Position numbers and translations under genes: made by a program
NCBI GenBank assembly: GCA_027075325.1
Contig: JALTBN010000060.1
Span: 29,910 to 93,909 of the forward strand
Direction: 5' to 3'
Length of the DNA stretch: 64,000 nucleotides
Origin: Thermococcus sp.
GTDB lineage: Archaea > Methanobacteriota_B > Thermococci > Thermococcales > Thermococcaceae
Notes under the pieces: model-generated
Databases searched by the model: none
Told to the model about the DNA's origin: nothing
Seen by the model: the letters and a program-made list of their open reading frames with translations, nothing else
In this document: positions 46,492 through 57,150 of the stretch, piece after piece
Position numbering within the stretch: position 1 is the first letter of the stretch
How the letters are laid out: each line of letters begins with the position of its first letter

Positions 46492-48249
46492 ATGGGAAAG
46501 ATAATCCGCGTTACGGGACCCCTCGTTGTTGCGGACGAGATGAAAGGTTCCAAGATGTACGAAGTCGTCCGCGTTGGAGAAATGGGACTCATAGGAGAAA
46601 TCATCCGCCTTGAAGGGGACAGGGCAGTCATTCAGGTCTACGAGGAAACCGCCGGTATAAGGCCGGGAGAACCCGTAGTTGGAACCGGCGCATCGCTCAG
46701 CGTTGAACTCGGCCCCGGACTGTTGACGGCCATGTACGATGGTATTCAAAGACCGCTTGAGGCCCTCAGGAATCTCAGCGGTGACTTCATAGCCAGGGGT
46801 CTTACCGCCCCTGCTCTCCCACGGGACAAGAAGTGGCACTTCACTCCGAGGGTTAAGGTTGGAGATAAGGTCGTTGGCGGTGACATCCTCGGTGTGGTTC
46901 CCGAGACCAGCATCATCGAGCACAAGATCCTGGTCCCACCTTTGGTGGAGGGTGAGATAGTTGAGATTGCCGAGGAGGGCGACTACACCATCGAGGATGT
47001 CATAGCCAGGGTCAAGAAGCCGGACGGGAGCATCGAGGAGCTCAAAATGTACCACCGCTGGCCCGTCCGTCTTAAGAGGCCCTACAAGCAGAAGCTTCCG
47101 CCGGAGGTTCCGCTCTTAACCGGCCAGAGAACAATCGACACCTTCTTCAGCCAGGCCAAGGGTGGAACCGCGGCCATTCCAGGCCCGTTCGGTTCCGGTA
47201 AGACCGTCACCCAGCACCAGCTCGCCAAGTGGAGCGACGCCCAGGTGGTTGTTTACATCGGCTGCGGTGAGCGCGGAAACGAGATGACCGACGTCCTTGA
47301 GGAGTTCCCGAAGCTCAAGGACCCGAAGACCGGAAAGCCGCTCATGGAGAGGACGGTTCTCATAGCAAACACCTCAAACATGCCTGTTGCCGCGCGTGAG
47401 GCCTCAATCTACACCGGAATCACCATCGCCGAGTACTTCAGGGACATGGGCTACGATGTGGCTCTGATGGCAGACTCAACGAGCAGGTGGGCGGAAGCGC
47501 TCCGTGAGATTTCTGGAAGGCTTGAGGAGATGCCCGGTGAGGAGGGTTACCCGGCATACCTCGCGAGCAAGATAGCGGAGTTCTATGAGAGGGCCGGACG
47601 CGTTGTAACGCTGGGAAGCGACGAGAGAATTGGCAGTGTCTCTGTCATCGGTGCCGTTTCACCGCCCGGCGGTGACTTCAGCGAGCCCGTCGTCCAGAAC
47701 ACCCTGCGTGTTGTCAAGGTCTTCTGGGCGCTCGATGCAGACCTTGCTCGTAGAAGGCACTTCCCGGCCATCAACTGGCTTAGGAGCTACTCGCTCTACG
47801 TCGACTCGATACAGGACTGGTGGCACAGGAACGTTGACCCTGAGTGGAGAAAGATGCGCGACCAGGCGATGGCACTCCTCCAGAAGGAGGCCGAGCTCCA
47901 GGAGATAGTTCGTATAGTCGGTCCGGACGCCCTCCCGGATAAGGAGAAGGCCGTTCTCATTGTTACCAGGATGCTCCGTGAGGACTACCTGCAGCAGGAT
48001 GCCTTCGATGAGGTCGACACCTACTGCCCGCCGAAGAAGCAGGTTACCATGATGCGCGTTATCCTCAACTTCTATGACAGAACCATGGACGCTGTAGACA
48101 GGGGGATACCTGTCGAGGAGATAGCCAAGCTTCCGGTCAGGGAGAAGATAGGCCGTATGAAGTTTGAGCCCGAGCTTGAGAAGGTTAGGGCCCTCATCGA
48201 TGAGACAAATGAGCAGTTTGATGAGCTCATCAAGAAGTACGGAGCGTGA
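46492..48249 (+). CDS. atpA: A-type ATP synthase catalytic subunit A
   Basis: A 585-residue catalytic subunit. P-loop GPFGSGKT at residues 231-238 is the archaeal form, with the catalytic region [13 protein letters not shown] and [27 protein letters not shown] following. The archaeal non-homologous region (about residues 115-190) is present. No intein splits the P-loop, unlike some Pyrococcus homologues. GGTGAGGTGAG precedes the ATG. Confidence 0.97.
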   Translation: MGKIIRVTGPLVVADEMKGSKMYEVVRVGEMGLIGEIIRLEGDRAVIQVYEETAGIRPGEPVVGTGASLSVELGPGLLTAMYDGIQRPLEALRNLSGDFIARGLTAPALPRDKKWHFTPRVKVGDKVVGGDILGVVPETSIIEHKILVPPLVEGEIVEIAEEGDYTIEDVIARVKKPDGSIEELKMYHRWPVRLKRPYKQKLPPEVPLLTGQRTIDTFFSQAKGGTAAIPGPFGSGKTVTQHQLAKWSDAQVVVYIGCGERGNEMTDVLEEFPKLKDPKTGKPLMERTVLIANTSNMPVAAREASIYTGITIAEYFRDMGYDVALMADSTSRWAEALREISGRLEEMPGEEGYPAYLASKIAEFYERAGRVVTLGSDERIGSVSVIGAVSPPGGDFSEPVVQNTLRVVKVFWALDADLARRRHFPAINWLRSYSLYVDSIQDWWHRNVDPEWRKMRDQAMALLQKEAELQEIVRIVGPDALPDKEKAVLIVTRMLREDYLQQDAFDEVDTYCPPKKQVTMMRVILNFYDRTMDAVDRGIPVEEIAKLPVREKIGRMKFEPELEKVRALIDETNEQFDELIKKYGA

Positions 48250-48254
48250 TTATC

Positions 48255-49646
48255 ATGCCGGGAATGGAGTACTCAACCGTTAGCAAGATTTATGGGCCGC
48301 TCATGATCGTCCAGGGCGTCAAGGGAGTCGCCTATGGAGAGGTCGTTGAGATAGAAACAGGAAGTGGCGAGAAGAGGAAGGGGCAGGTCCTTGAGGCCAG
48401 GGAGGACATGGCCATCGTCCAGGTCTTCGAGGGTACCCGTGACCTGGATGTCAAGAGCACGAGCGTCCGCTTCACCGGCGAGACCCTTAAGGTTCCGGTC
48501 AGCATGGACATGCTCGGAAGGGTCTTCAACGGTATCGGCAAGCCGATCGATGGTGGCCCTGAGATTATTCCTGAGGACAGAAGAGACGTCCACGGTGCGC
48601 CGCTAAACCCCGTTGCCCGTGCCTATCCTAGGGACTTTATCCAGACCGGTGTTTCCGCCATAGACGGTATGAACACCCTTGTTAGGGGACAGAAACTCCC
48701 TATATTCAGCGGTTCCGGATTGCCACACAACATGCTCGCGGCTCAGATAGCCAGGCAGGCAAAGGTTCTCGGCGAGGAGGAGCAGTTCGCGGTAGTTTTC
48801 GCTGCCATGGGCATCACATACGAAGAAGCTAATTTCTTCAAGAAGAGCTTTGAAGAGACCGGTGCCATAGAGAGGGCCGTGCTCTTCCTCAACTTGGCTG
48901 ACGACCCGGCCATCGAGCGCATCATCACCCCACGTATGGCCCTCACCGTTGCGGAGTACCTTGCCTTCGACTACGACATGCAGGTGCTCGTCATCCTCAC
49001 GGACATGACAAACTACTGTGAGGCTTTGAGGGAAATTTCAGCAGCAAGGGAAGAGGTTCCGGGAAGACGCGGTTATCCGGGTTACCTCTACACCGACCTG
49101 GCTACAATTTACGAGCGTGCCGGCCGTGTCAGGGGCAGGAAGGGTTCTATCACGCAGATGCCTATCCTAACGATGCCTGACGACGACATCACTCACCCCA
49201 TTCCGGATCTTACCGGTTACATCACAGAGGGGCAGATAGTTCTCAGCAGGGAGCTCCACAGAAAGGGTATCTACCCGCCAATAGACGTCCTCCCGTCCCT
49301 GAGCCGTTTGATGAAGGACGGTATCGGTAAGGGAAGAACCAGGGATGACCACCCGCAGGTCAGCCAGCAGCTCTACGCGGCCTACGCAGAGGGAAGGTCT
49401 CTCAGGGATCTCGTTGCCGTCGTCGGTGAGGAGGCTCTGAGCGAGACCGACAGAAAGTACCTCAAGTTCGCCGACCGCTTTGAGAGGGAGTTCGTAGCCC
49501 AGAGGTACGATGAGGACAGGAGCATCGAAGAGACCCTCGACCTCGGCTGGGAGCTCCTCGCCGAGCTTCCGGAGAGCGAGCTCAAGCGTGTCAGGAAGGA
49601 GTACATCCTCAAGTACCACCCCAAGTACAGGAAGAGGGGCGAGTGA
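48255..49646 (+). CDS. atpB: A-type ATP synthase regulatory subunit B
   Basis: I use ATG 48255 ([16 protein letters not shown]); a GTG nine bases earlier overlaps the atpA stop. 463 residues, homologous to A but with the non-catalytic SGSGLPHN replacing the P-loop, as normal for B. Confidence 0.96.
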   Translation: MPGMEYSTVSKIYGPLMIVQGVKGVAYGEVVEIETGSGEKRKGQVLEAREDMAIVQVFEGTRDLDVKSTSVRFTGETLKVPVSMDMLGRVFNGIGKPIDGGPEIIPEDRRDVHGAPLNPVARAYPRDFIQTGVSAIDGMNTLVRGQKLPIFSGSGLPHNMLAAQIARQAKVLGEEEQFAVVFAAMGITYEEANFFKKSFEETGAIERAVLFLNLADDPAIERIITPRMALTVAEYLAFDYDMQVLVILTDMTNYCEALREISAAREEVPGRRGYPGYLYTDLATIYERAGRVRGRKGSITQMPILTMPDDDITHPIPDLTGYITEGQIVLSRELHRKGIYPPIDVLPSLSRLMKDGIGKGRTRDDHPQVSQQLYAAYAEGRSLRDLVAVVGEEALSETDRKYLKFADRFEREFVAQRYDEDRSIEETLDLGWELLAELPESELKRVRKEYILKYHPKYRKRGE

Positions 49647-49674
49647 GCCCCTTTTAAGATTTTAGGTGGTCGAG

Positions 49675-50328
49675 ATGACAGAGCTGCTCAACGTCAAACC
49701 CACCAGGATGGAACTCCTCAACCTCAAGAGACGCATTACCCTGGCCAAAAAGGGACACAAGCTCCTCAAGGACAAGCAGGACGCCTTAGTGATGGAGTTC
49801 TTCACAATCTACGACGAGGCTCTCCAGCTCAGGGAGGAGCTCAACAGGAAGATGGAGGCCGCCTTTGACGTTCTCCTCAGGGCCCAGCTCAAGGAGGGTA
49901 CCCTTCCTCTCAAGGAAGCTTCCCTCGGCGTCAACCCCAACAGGGAGGTTGAGATAAAGCAGAGGAACGTTATGGGGGTTCCGGTTCCGCTCATTGAAGC
50001 CGAGTCCTTTAAGAGGAGCGCCGGGGAGAGGGGCTACGCTCTGGTGTCCACGGGGCCTGAGGTAGATCTCGTTGCAGAGAAGTTCGAGGAAGTTCTTGAT
50101 CTGGCCGTCCGTCTGGCCGAGGTGGAAGAAACGCTGAAGAGGCTCGCGAAGGAGATAGAGGTCACAAAAAGGCGTGTTAATGCACTGGAATACATCATCA
50201 TCCCGCGTATGGAGGCGACGGTGAAGTTCATCAAGCAGAGGCTTGATGAGATGGAGCGCGAGAACTTCTTCAGGCTCAAGAGGGTCAAGGCCCTCATAGA
50301 GGCCAGGGCTCAGGCCGAGGGCTCATGA
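49675..50328 (+). CDS. atpD: A-type ATP synthase central-stalk subunit D
   Basis: ATG 49675 ([15 protein letters not shown]) follows GGTGGT; 217 residues of long antiparallel coiled coil, the rotor axle. Last gene of the operon H-I-K-E-C-F-A-B-D. Confidence 0.94.
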   Translation: MTELLNVKPTRMELLNLKRRITLAKKGHKLLKDKQDALVMEFFTIYDEALQLREELNRKMEAAFDVLLRAQLKEGTLPLKEASLGVNPNREVEIKQRNVMGVPVPLIEAESFKRSAGERGYALVSTGPEVDLVAEKFEEVLDLAVRLAEVEETLKRLAKEIEVTKRRVNALEYIIIPRMEATVKFIKQRLDEMERENFFRLKRVKALIEARAQAEGS

Positions 50329-50373
50329 GGCAACCCTTTTATTCTCTGTCTCCCTTTTCTCTTCGGTGGTGAC

Positions 50374-51609
50374 ATGACGGAGAAGCTGTTCTACAGGGAC
50401 CCCTACTTGAGGGAGGCGAAAGCTAGGATCACCGACGTCGAAGTTGGGGAAAAGTGGGTGAAGCTGGCCCTCGACAGCACGATATTCTACCCCGAAGGCG
50501 GTGGACAGCCCTCTGACAGGGGGTGGATTGAGGGGAACGGCTTTGTGGTGCGCGTTGAGAGGGTAACTGGAAAGGACAGGATAGTGCATGAGGGGTTGCT
50601 TGAGGGTAGAACTCCTGGAACCGGAGAAGAGGTCCGGCTGATTCTCGACTGGGAGTGGAGATACGAAAACATGCGCGCCCACACCGGACAGCACATTCTA
50701 TCGGCAGTAATTGGAGGACTCTATGGGGCCGAGACAACGGGTTTCCAGATATTCCCGGAGTATAATAAGATAGAGATAGACTACCCGGGCGAGCTCAAGG
50801 GGAGGGACATTCTTGAGATAGAGAGAAGAACAAATGAGATCATATGGGGCAACCTTCCTGTTGAGGTCGAGGTCTACAAGGAACTCCCGGATGAATTGAA
50901 ATCACTCCTCAGGAAGGAGGTCTCCTCGAAGGTCAGGCCCCCGATAAGGGTCGTTCGCATCGGAACGATTGACGTCACTCCCTGCGGAGGAACCCACGTG
51001 AAGAACACTGGCGAAGTAGGTTTCCTCAAGGTTCTCCGTGTTTACCGGAAGAGCAGAAAGCTTCTGCGCGTAGAGTTCGCGACAGGAGTAAGGGCCCTGA
51101 AATACCTTGGTGAAATTCTTGAGGACTACTGGAACTCCTTAAACGAAATGCCCAACAAGAACAGACCACTTGTCGAGCGTGTCAGGGAGCTTAGGGGAGA
51201 AATCGATGGGCTTGAGGGGGAGATAGACAGACTCAGAAGGGAGCTCTGGGAGTGGAAGGGAAAGGCCCTTCTCAAGGACGCGGAAGATATAGGCGGTGTT
51301 CAAGTCGTTGCTCACTTAGAGAACTCCCCCCTGAAGGACGCCCAGGCCTTCGTGGTTTACCTAGTTGACAAGAACCCCAACACCGTTGCCGTTCTCGTCG
51401 GGGAAAACTACGTTATCCTTGCGAAAAACAAAGATGTTGAAGGAATAGTTATGAACGAGCTCCTTCGGGAGATTCTGAAGGAAACCGGAGGTGGGGGAGG
51501 CGGCAGTGAGATCCTGGCACGGGGTGGAGGGTTTAAAGAAAAGCCCAAGATGGTTCTGGAGGTTGCGCTGGGGGCACTCAGGGAGCATTTAAACCGAGCT
51601 TTCTCTTAA
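50374..51609 (+). CDS. alaX: AlaX-L type alanyl-tRNA editing hydrolase
   Basis: A 411-residue free-standing editing protein that clears mis-charged Ser- or Gly-tRNA-Ala. Zinc ligands: HTGQH (residues 103-107) and CGGTH (204-208). The N-terminal glycine motif FYPEGGGQPSDRG is intact. The C-terminal coiled coil plus GGGGGG-containing DHHA1/C-Ala-like region marks the long AlaX form. GGTGGTGAC before the ATG. Convergent with the PP-loop gene; 32 bases overlap. Confidence 0.9.
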   Translation: MTEKLFYRDPYLREAKARITDVEVGEKWVKLALDSTIFYPEGGGQPSDRGWIEGNGFVVRVERVTGKDRIVHEGLLEGRTPGTGEEVRLILDWEWRYENMRAHTGQHILSAVIGGLYGAETTGFQIFPEYNKIEIDYPGELKGRDILEIERRTNEIIWGNLPVEVEVYKELPDELKSLLRKEVSSKVRPPIRVVRIGTIDVTPCGGTHVKNTGEVGFLKVLRVYRKSRKLLRVEFATGVRALKYLGEILEDYWNSLNEMPNKNRPLVERVRELRGEIDGLEGEIDRLRRELWEWKGKALLKDAEDIGGVQVVAHLENSPLKDAQAFVVYLVDKNPNTVAVLVGENYVILAKNKDVEGIVMNELLREILKETGGGGGGSEILARGGGFKEKPKMVLEVALGALREHLNRAFS

Positions 51610-52399
51610 TCACTTCCCACTGCCATTTGGGCACCTCCGGCCTCTCGAGTTCCCTTTCGGCCCTCTCCCTGCTCATCAGTCCATATCTGACCAAAGCTGC
51701 TATCCTCCTCTGCTCAAAGCTGTGGCCGTGCTTTTCCCAGTAGAGCTGCAAGGCAGGGCCTAGGACTAGGCAGTTTGTAGTGTATCCCGGCAGCTCCGGG
51801 AACTCGAAGGGAAGCCTCCTGAGGATTTCAAAGCGTTCCTCCTCCGTCATCATTGAGAGGAGCCTTATCTGGGTTATTCCACCGGACATCCGCCTGTACG
51901 GGTGGTGGCCAAAGGGCAACTCGTGGCCGGTGATTATGTACTGGTAGCCATTTTTGGCGGTATACTTCCTGAGCTTTTCCATCGTTCGCTTTGAGCAGGC
52001 CCTGCACGGGCTTTGGGCCTTTAAGAGGGCCTCGCGGAAGATGTCCGAGTAGTCGTACCTGAGGAGTCTGAACGGAACCTCCAAGTGCTCCGCTATCCTG
52101 CGGGCGTTTTCTATGGCCTCTTTCGCCATTAAGCCGTGGTCTATCATCACCGCCTCAAGTTCTGGAACCTTATAGACTTCTTTCGCGAGGTAGAGTGCAA
52201 CAACGCTGTCCTTTCCTCCGGAGTAGGCAATAATTGCCCTGTTAACGCCACTCATGAGTTCTTCAAGCTCATTCCTTACTTTCTCCCGGTCAATAGGGTG
52301 CTTCAGGTAGACCTGGCACTCGCGGCAGATTGGTTTCCCGTTGATTATGTCTATCTTTGCCGTCCTCTCGTCGTGAACGCAGAGTGAGCACTTGAGCAT
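51578..52399 (-). CDS. PP-loop ATPase, tRNA-thiolation-like family
   Basis: A 273-residue N-type ATP pyrophosphatase: IIAYSGGKDSVVALYLA is the PP-loop. The N-terminal CSLC ... CREC pair forms a zinc finger, and PCRACS in the middle holds two cysteines placed like those of the TtuA/TtcA tRNA 2-thiolation enzymes. ITGHELPFGHHPYRRMSGG is also conserved in character. Probably an RNA or cofactor thiolation/adenylation enzyme; exact substrate unknown (COG1365-like). Confidence 0.72.
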   Translation of the reverse strand: MLKCSLCVHDERTAKIDIINGKPICRECQVYLKHPIDREKVRNELEELMSGVNRAIIAYSGGKDSVVALYLAKEVYKVPELEAVMIDHGLMAKEAIENARRIAEHLEVPFRLLRYDYSDIFREALLKAQSPCRACSKRTMEKLRKYTAKNGYQYIITGHELPFGHHPYRRMSGGITQIRLLSMMTEEERFEILRRLPFEFPELPGYTTNCLVLGPALQLYWEKHGHSFEQRRIAALVRYGLMSRERAERELERPEVPKWQWEVIKRKLGLNAP

Positions 52400-52403
52400 G
52401 GAT

Positions 52404-53063
52404 TCACTTGGAGAGGCGCTTTAAAACGTTGTCTCTGAGCTTCCCGGATGTTGATGAGGCTTTTACCGAAACTTTTCTCATTGTGAAGAACGCCAGTGTG
52501 GAGAGGCTGTCTTTCAGCAGTATTCCACGGTTGTTTCTCGCGATAAACAGGCCGAAGAGGATCCCGAAGGCAAATCCACCGAGCCATAATGCCAGGAGGA
52601 ACCTCCCTGCTGTTCCGCCATTTTCCAGAGTCACGGATAGTGCCTTATAAGAGAAGGCCAGTGCGGCCAGGAACAGGCTCTCGATGAGGAGCGATAGTTT
52701 CGTGACGGTGGAGATCATCCCCAAAACCTTCCCGCTTCCGAGCTTTTCAACGAGTTTGGCATCGTGGTGGGAGTATATTATGACCTTCCCCACGCTTGCG
52801 CCACTCCGAAAGGCTAGGAACCCAAAAAACGCTCCCAGGAGTGTTCTGTCCTTGAGCTCCCAGAGGGCCCAAAGTCCTATAGCCAGCCACACAATGGTGT
52901 AGGTGGTTTCCCAGCTTTTCTTCTCGTTCTCTGGGATGTCGACCGGGATGAGCTTTCCCAGCATCGTTGTCATGCCTTTCCTGAAGAACCCTGCCATCGT
53001 GAGCCCCGCTCTTATTGCGATGAATGCCAGCAGGAGGAAAATTCCGATTATTTTTCCCAGCAT
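52404..53063 (-). CDS. Membrane protein, unknown function
   Basis: A 219-residue protein with about five hydrophobic segments (residues 3-20, 55-70, 76-90, 118-142, 158-176) and a basic C-terminal tail. It ends 4 bases before the PP-loop start, so the pair is probably one operon. No family recognised. Confidence 0.55.
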   Translation of the reverse strand: MLGKIIGIFLLLAFIAIRAGLTMAGFFRKGMTTMLGKLIPVDIPENEKKSWETTYTIVWLAIGLWALWELKDRTLLGAFFGFLAFRSGASVGKVIIYSHHDAKLVEKLGSGKVLGMISTVTKLSLLIESLFLAALAFSYKALSVTLENGGTAGRFLLALWLGGFAFGILFGLFIARNNRGILLKDSLSTLAFFTMRKVSVKASSTSGKLRDNVLKRLSK

Positions 53064-53118
53064 GCCCCCTCACCGGATAATTTTTGGTGGGGCGGCTTAA
53101 CTCCTTTTCGACTTCGGG

Positions 53119-54411
53119 TCATTCCCCCAGGAACTCATCTTCGATCTCCTTCGTGAGCCAGATGAAGCCCAGGGCGATGAGCTCTATGGCCGTTCCAACG
53201 GGAACTACCTGCCACCAGGCGAGCGTGTACTTTCCGTACGTCCGCAGGGTCTGACTCATGAGTGCACCCCAGTTCAGTCCCGGTGCAACGTTAAAGAATC
53301 CGAGGAGTGTTATGAAACCGATAAGGCTTGGGACGGATATTGAGAACTGGTATATCACATAGGGGAGGAGAACCCTCGAAACGTGTTTTTTCAGTATCCA
53401 GGGAGTATCACCTCCGATAGCCCTCGCCGATTCGATGTATCCCTTTCTGAGCTCCTCCTCCACTATGGCCTTTATGCTCCTCGATGTGTTGCCCACAAAC
53501 AGGATTCCAACGATGAGGGAGAGCGTTAGTGGGTTTATCTCCAGAGTGTAGTCCGGTGTTATTCTTGAGGCCAGGATCACGAGGACCACGGCCGCCGGAA
53601 GGGCCGGAATAACGGTGAGCAGCTTTGACACAAAATCCGAGATAGTTCCCATCCGCCCGGAGATCGTACTGAGGGTTCCCAGGAGCAGGGCTATCCCGGT
53701 CAGCATGGCTGCACTCAGAACCGCCGTGATGATCGTGTCCCTGGCCCCCCAGACGAACCCGGCCCAGACGTCCCTCCCAAGCGTGTCGGTACCGAGGTTT
53801 CCGTAGGTTTTCCCAACGAGCCTTATTCTAATCTCCTCGTCCCCCCGGAAGGCAGGATTTCCCTCGACCACTATTTCGTAGGTTCCCCTCAGGAAGTCGG
53901 GATGCTCGAAGCAGTCCTTCTTTGGCTTTGAGAAAATTACATTGTAGGCGTCCTTTAGGAGGATATCCCCTTCACTGACAGTTGTGTTGCATTTCTCCTC
54001 TGCTATCTTCAAGAAGGTTTGGTGCAGCCTCCTTGGGTATGCTGTTCCGTAAACCGGTCCCTCCCACAGTGTGTATTCCCTTTTGTCGGGGGGGATTATC
54101 TTCACGGTCAGGCTCGACGTTGAGTTTGTTATAATGAGAATCTCCTGCGGTGATGCCGAATAGTGGAAGTTGTAGTAGAACACGTATTTGCCGTCCTTAA
54201 AACTTTCCCTGAGCCATTCCGTTGGCGGAAGGTTTCTTAGGATCCCGTACCAGTCGGGAGGCACTCCACTCGGGTTGATTCTCCAGTAGGTTTCGTTGTC
54301 CCAGTTCTTTATTTTTTCCCTGTTCACTGTGTGTGGCCCGATCATTGAGAGAATCAGGAAAAAGGTTATTATGGCTAGGGCGGCGTTCCTCCTTTTACTG
54401 CCCCTGTACAT
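53119..54411 (-). CDS. Dpp/Opp-type ABC transporter permease, DppC-like, with large extracellular insert
   Basis: A 430-residue permease. After one N-terminal helix (residues 10-28) there is an unusually long outside region (to about 220; YTLWEGPVYGTAYPRRLHQTF), then LGTDTLGRDVWAGFVWGARDT, the DppC signature, and five helices including the EAA loop (SARAIGGDTPWILKKHVSRVLLP). No binding protein or ATPase gene is adjacent. It overlaps its DppB-like partner by 17 bases. Confidence 0.8.
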   Translation of the reverse strand: MYRGSKRRNAALAIITFFLILSMIGPHTVNREKIKNWDNETYWRINPSGVPPDWYGILRNLPPTEWLRESFKDGKYVFYYNFHYSASPQEILIITNSTSSLTVKIIPPDKREYTLWEGPVYGTAYPRRLHQTFLKIAEEKCNTTVSEGDILLKDAYNVIFSKPKKDCFEHPDFLRGTYEIVVEGNPAFRGDEEIRIRLVGKTYGNLGTDTLGRDVWAGFVWGARDTIITAVLSAAMLTGIALLLGTLSTISGRMGTISDFVSKLLTVIPALPAAVVLVILASRITPDYTLEINPLTLSLIVGILFVGNTSRSIKAIVEEELRKGYIESARAIGGDTPWILKKHVSRVLLPYVIYQFSISVPSLIGFITLLGFFNVAPGLNWGALMSQTLRTYGKYTLAWWQVVPVGTAIELIALGFIWLTKEIEDEFLGE

Positions 54412-55498
54412 CCCGTCTCACCCTTGGATCCAGTTTCAGGTAGAGCACCTCCATCACCGCCGAGTTCAGGAAGTAGAAGAGCCCCATAACCAGTGTGACA
54501 AAGAAAATGCCATTCCCGCTGAAGAATAGATATCTGTGCATTGCTCCTGACTCCGTGGAGAAGTACACCATCCCAACGGATTTTGCAAAGACGTAGCCTA
54601 TCCCGGGCACGTTGAAGAGGTACTCCACCGCCATGGCGTTGCTCATAAGGCCCAGGAAGTTGTAGCTGGTAAAAGTCAGGAATGATGGGAGCGTCGTTCT
54701 CAGGAGCTTCCGCATTATCCTTGTGTCGGGTAGGCCTTTCAGGGGGTCTATTGAGAAGTACTCCGCGCTTCTCTCCTTCACTATGAGGTTGCGGACGCTG
54801 AAGGTGTAGACGACCACGTTTGATACCGTTAGCGTTATGATGGGCAGAAGAAGAGCGTTCAGGTAGGTGAATAGGTCGAGCTGTTTCATGCCCTCTGCAT
54901 GCTTTATGTAATCCATGTAGTTGATCGTTGAGACGTTGAGGTTCCACCACAGCAGCCACATCATCAGTATCGCCCAGAACCAGCCGGGGATCCCTGAGAA
55001 TATTGGTGCTAAGGAGGAGAGCACTCTGTCGCTCCATCCACCTTTGTATCCTGCTCTGACCCCCCAGTAGAGCCCTGTGAGGAATATCAGGGCCATGGTG
55101 AGGGAGAGTATCACAAAGGTCAGCAGAATGGCATGCTCCGGTGTCGTTTTGTACAGACCGACGAACCATTCCCGGGGGGAGGGACTGTAGGAAACGTAGA
55201 CGCCCTTCTCCGTTTTGATGATTGTCCTTTTGCCCTTTTCGTGCTTAAACACCTCGACCGAGTAGGTGAGGTATTCACGAAGCCTGTGGAGGCTCTCATT
55301 GAGGCTCAGAAAATGTACCTTCGCCGTTCCGTTGGTTGGGATGTTGTAGATGCCGTATTGTTTTGATGTTATATTGACTTTGCAATCCGCCTGAGCCGTC
55401 AGGATTCCAGTTATTATGAGGGCGATGAGAACCACTGTTAGTTCTCTGGCTATTCTGCCCACAACTCCCAAACGAAGACACCCGGTTATTGGTATCAA
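54395..55498 (-). CDS. Dpp/Opp-type ABC transporter permease, DppB-like
   Basis: A 367-residue permease with one helix, an 80-residue outside region, then five helices; EYFSIDPLKGLPDTRIMRKLLRTTLPS is the EAA-type loop that contacts the ATPase, and EYLFNVPGIGYVF is the DppB hallmark. A TATA (AGTATAAATAC, about 55505) lies only 7 bases upstream of ATG 55498, so translation may really start at GTG 55462 (VGRIARELTVV). Operon with the DppC-like gene. Confidence 0.78.
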   Translation of the reverse strand: MIPITGCLRLGVVGRIARELTVVLIALIITGILTAQADCKVNITSKQYGIYNIPTNGTAKVHFLSLNESLHRLREYLTYSVEVFKHEKGKRTIIKTEKGVYVSYSPSPREWFVGLYKTTPEHAILLTFVILSLTMALIFLTGLYWGVRAGYKGGWSDRVLSSLAPIFSGIPGWFWAILMMWLLWWNLNVSTINYMDYIKHAEGMKQLDLFTYLNALLLPIITLTVSNVVVYTFSVRNLIVKERSAEYFSIDPLKGLPDTRIMRKLLRTTLPSFLTFTSYNFLGLMSNAMAVEYLFNVPGIGYVFAKSVGMVYFSTESGAMHRYLFFSGNGIFFVTLVMGLFYFLNSAVMEVLYLKLDPRVRRDVQGQ

Positions 55499-55535
55499 TT
55501 GTAGTATTTATACTTTTTGTGCCAGTTTCGTGTTT

Positions 55536-56447
55536 TTATTTGAAATCCCGCTCCCTCTTTATGGCCGGAGCAACGTCCCTTGCCACCCTCTTAGCGCTGA
55601 AGAGAGTTAGAGGGTCCATAGTCCTGTAAACTGCGAGCTGGCAGCCGCTTATGCGGACATCTATATACTTCTTCGCCTCCATCGCCGCTTTCAGGAACTC
55701 CCTCACGCTCTCAGCCCTGTCAAAGTCAAGGCCGGCTTTCTTAAGCCTTTCAACGTTCAGTTCGTGGATTGTCAGCGGCTGGAGCATCATCTCGTCCACT
55801 CCGAGCGAGGCAGCAAGCTCGGCTATCCGCGGAATGTCCCCGTCGTTTATTCCTGGCATGAATATGGTTCTCACGACAGAGCGGACGCTTTTGTCTCCCC
55901 CCACAATCCTCAGGGCGTTCACAACAGCATTGAAGGTGTCGGCGTTTGTAATCTTGAGGTGCTTCTCCCTGCTTGCCGCATCGAGGCTTATCATCACCAG
56001 GTCGAAGTCAAGCTTCTCCCACAGCTCCTCGGTCAAAAGCGAGCCGTTTGTCTGCAGGTCGAGCCTCGCGCTGGGAAAGCGCTCGCGGAGCATTCTGTTG
56101 ACCTCAACTATGTGAGGGCTTAGCAAAGGCTCACCGTACTGGGAGACGGTTATCGCGTACGGATTTTCCCAGCCGTAATAGCCCGGTTTGGGTGCCTTTC
56201 CGAGCTTTACCGCCACGTTCGAGTAGCAGAATATGCAGTCGTGGTTGCAGGCGGGGGTTAATTCGTAGCTCGGATGGTGGACGGGATTGGGATTGCTCAA
56301 GTCAAGCCCCTGGCAGCCCTGACAGTGAGTTGGGAACTTCAAATCCATTACAAATTCCTTTAAGAGTCTCGCCTCTTTGTTTTCCAAGATTTGGGGCTCG
56401 ACGCCCATGCTCCTCGCGAAATCCTCCCAGCTCATTTTTATACCCAT
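55536..56447 (-). CDS. Radical SAM protein (COG2100-like)
   Basis: A 303-residue radical SAM enzyme with the cluster motif CNHDCIFC (Cys67, 71, 74), plus CQGCQG at 42-47 that may bind a further metal. QYGEPLLSPH and LQTNGSLL are usual SAM-domain segments. AGGTGGGAT precedes the ATG. Sits head to head with a Taw3 gene, 70 bases apart, but lacks the extra Taw1 (TYW1) features, so I do not call it a wybutosine enzyme. Substrate unknown. Confidence 0.75.
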   Translation of the reverse strand: MGIKMSWEDFARSMGVEPQILENKEARLLKEFVMDLKFPTHCQGCQGLDLSNPNPVHHPSYELTPACNHDCIFCYSNVAVKLGKAPKPGYYGWENPYAITVSQYGEPLLSPHIVEVNRMLRERFPSARLDLQTNGSLLTEELWEKLDFDLVMISLDAASREKHLKITNADTFNAVVNALRIVGGDKSVRSVVRTIFMPGINDGDIPRIAELAASLGVDEMMLQPLTIHELNVERLKKAGLDFDRAESVREFLKAAMEAKKYIDVRISGCQLAVYRTMDPLTLFSAKRVARDVAPAIKRERDFK

Positions 56448-56517
56448 GCTATCCCACCTGCCCCTGAATCGAAAAGCTCTTTAAAAGGTTGGCTGGACTG
56501 ATGTGGGAAGTGGTAAC

Positions 56518-57150
56518 ATGGGCTTCCTCTACACCAAGAACTTCGAAGAGCAGAAGGAAAGGGCGATGGATGGCCTCAGGAAAGCTTTGGCCGAGGATAA
56601 GGTAGATCACGACATAATCCCCCTGCTTGAGAAGATCAACGGCCTCGATAACTACTTCACAACGTCCTCCTGTTCGGGCAGGATCTCGGTCATGGAGATG
56701 CCTCACTTCGGGGACAAGGTCAATTCCGTCTGGCTCGGCAAGTGGCACAGGGAAGTTTCCATCGAGGAAGTCCTTGAGGCCATCGGAAAACACCACTCCG
56801 GCCAGCTCTGGTTCTTAGTGAGGAGTCCAATCCTTCACGTGGCGGCGAGGACAATGGAGGATGCGGTAAAGTTGCTCAACCTCGCGGTAGGCCTCGGGTT
56901 CAAGTACTCCAACATCAAGAGCGTCAGCCACAAGAAGCTGGTCGTGGAAATACGCTCCACCGAGAGGATGGACGTTCCTTTGGGAGAGAACGGTGAACTG
57001 TGGGTGAGCGAGGAGTACGTTGGGAGGATCGTGAAACTCGCCAATGCGCAGGTGAGGCGCTTCAAGGGGAAGCTGAAGAGGCTGGAAGGAGAAATGGAAA
57101 ACTCAACCGGAACCCGTAAGGAGTGCCAGGATTACACTGATGGCTATTGA
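56518..57150 (+). CDS. taw3: TYW3/Taw3 tRNA wybutosine-pathway methyltransferase, copy 2
   Basis: ATG 56518 (MGFLYTKNFEEQKERAM) follows GTGGTAAC; 210 residues. TTSSCSGRISVM carries the family signature and WLGKWHREV parallels the KVHRP segment of copy 1 at 15888-16526. The two share the fold but differ widely, so they may have separate activities or targets. Its 3' end overlaps the convergent membrane-protein gene by 48 bases. Confidence 0.85.
   Translation: MGFLYTKNFEEQKERAMDGLRKALAEDKVDHDIIPLLEKINGLDNYFTTSSCSGRISVMEMPHFGDKVNSVWLGKWHREVSIEEVLEAIGKHHSGQLWFLVRSPILHVAARTMEDAVKLLNLAVGLGFKYSNIKSVSHKKLVVEIRSTERMDVPLGENGELWVSEEYVGRIVKLANAQVRRFKGKLKRLEGEMENSTGTRKECQDYTDGY

Noticed and set aside
55536..56447. 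Radical SAM gene as Taw1 (TYW1) because a Taw3 is adjacent
   Set aside because: The protein has the general CNHDCIFC motif but not the length or extra cluster cysteines expected for Taw1.
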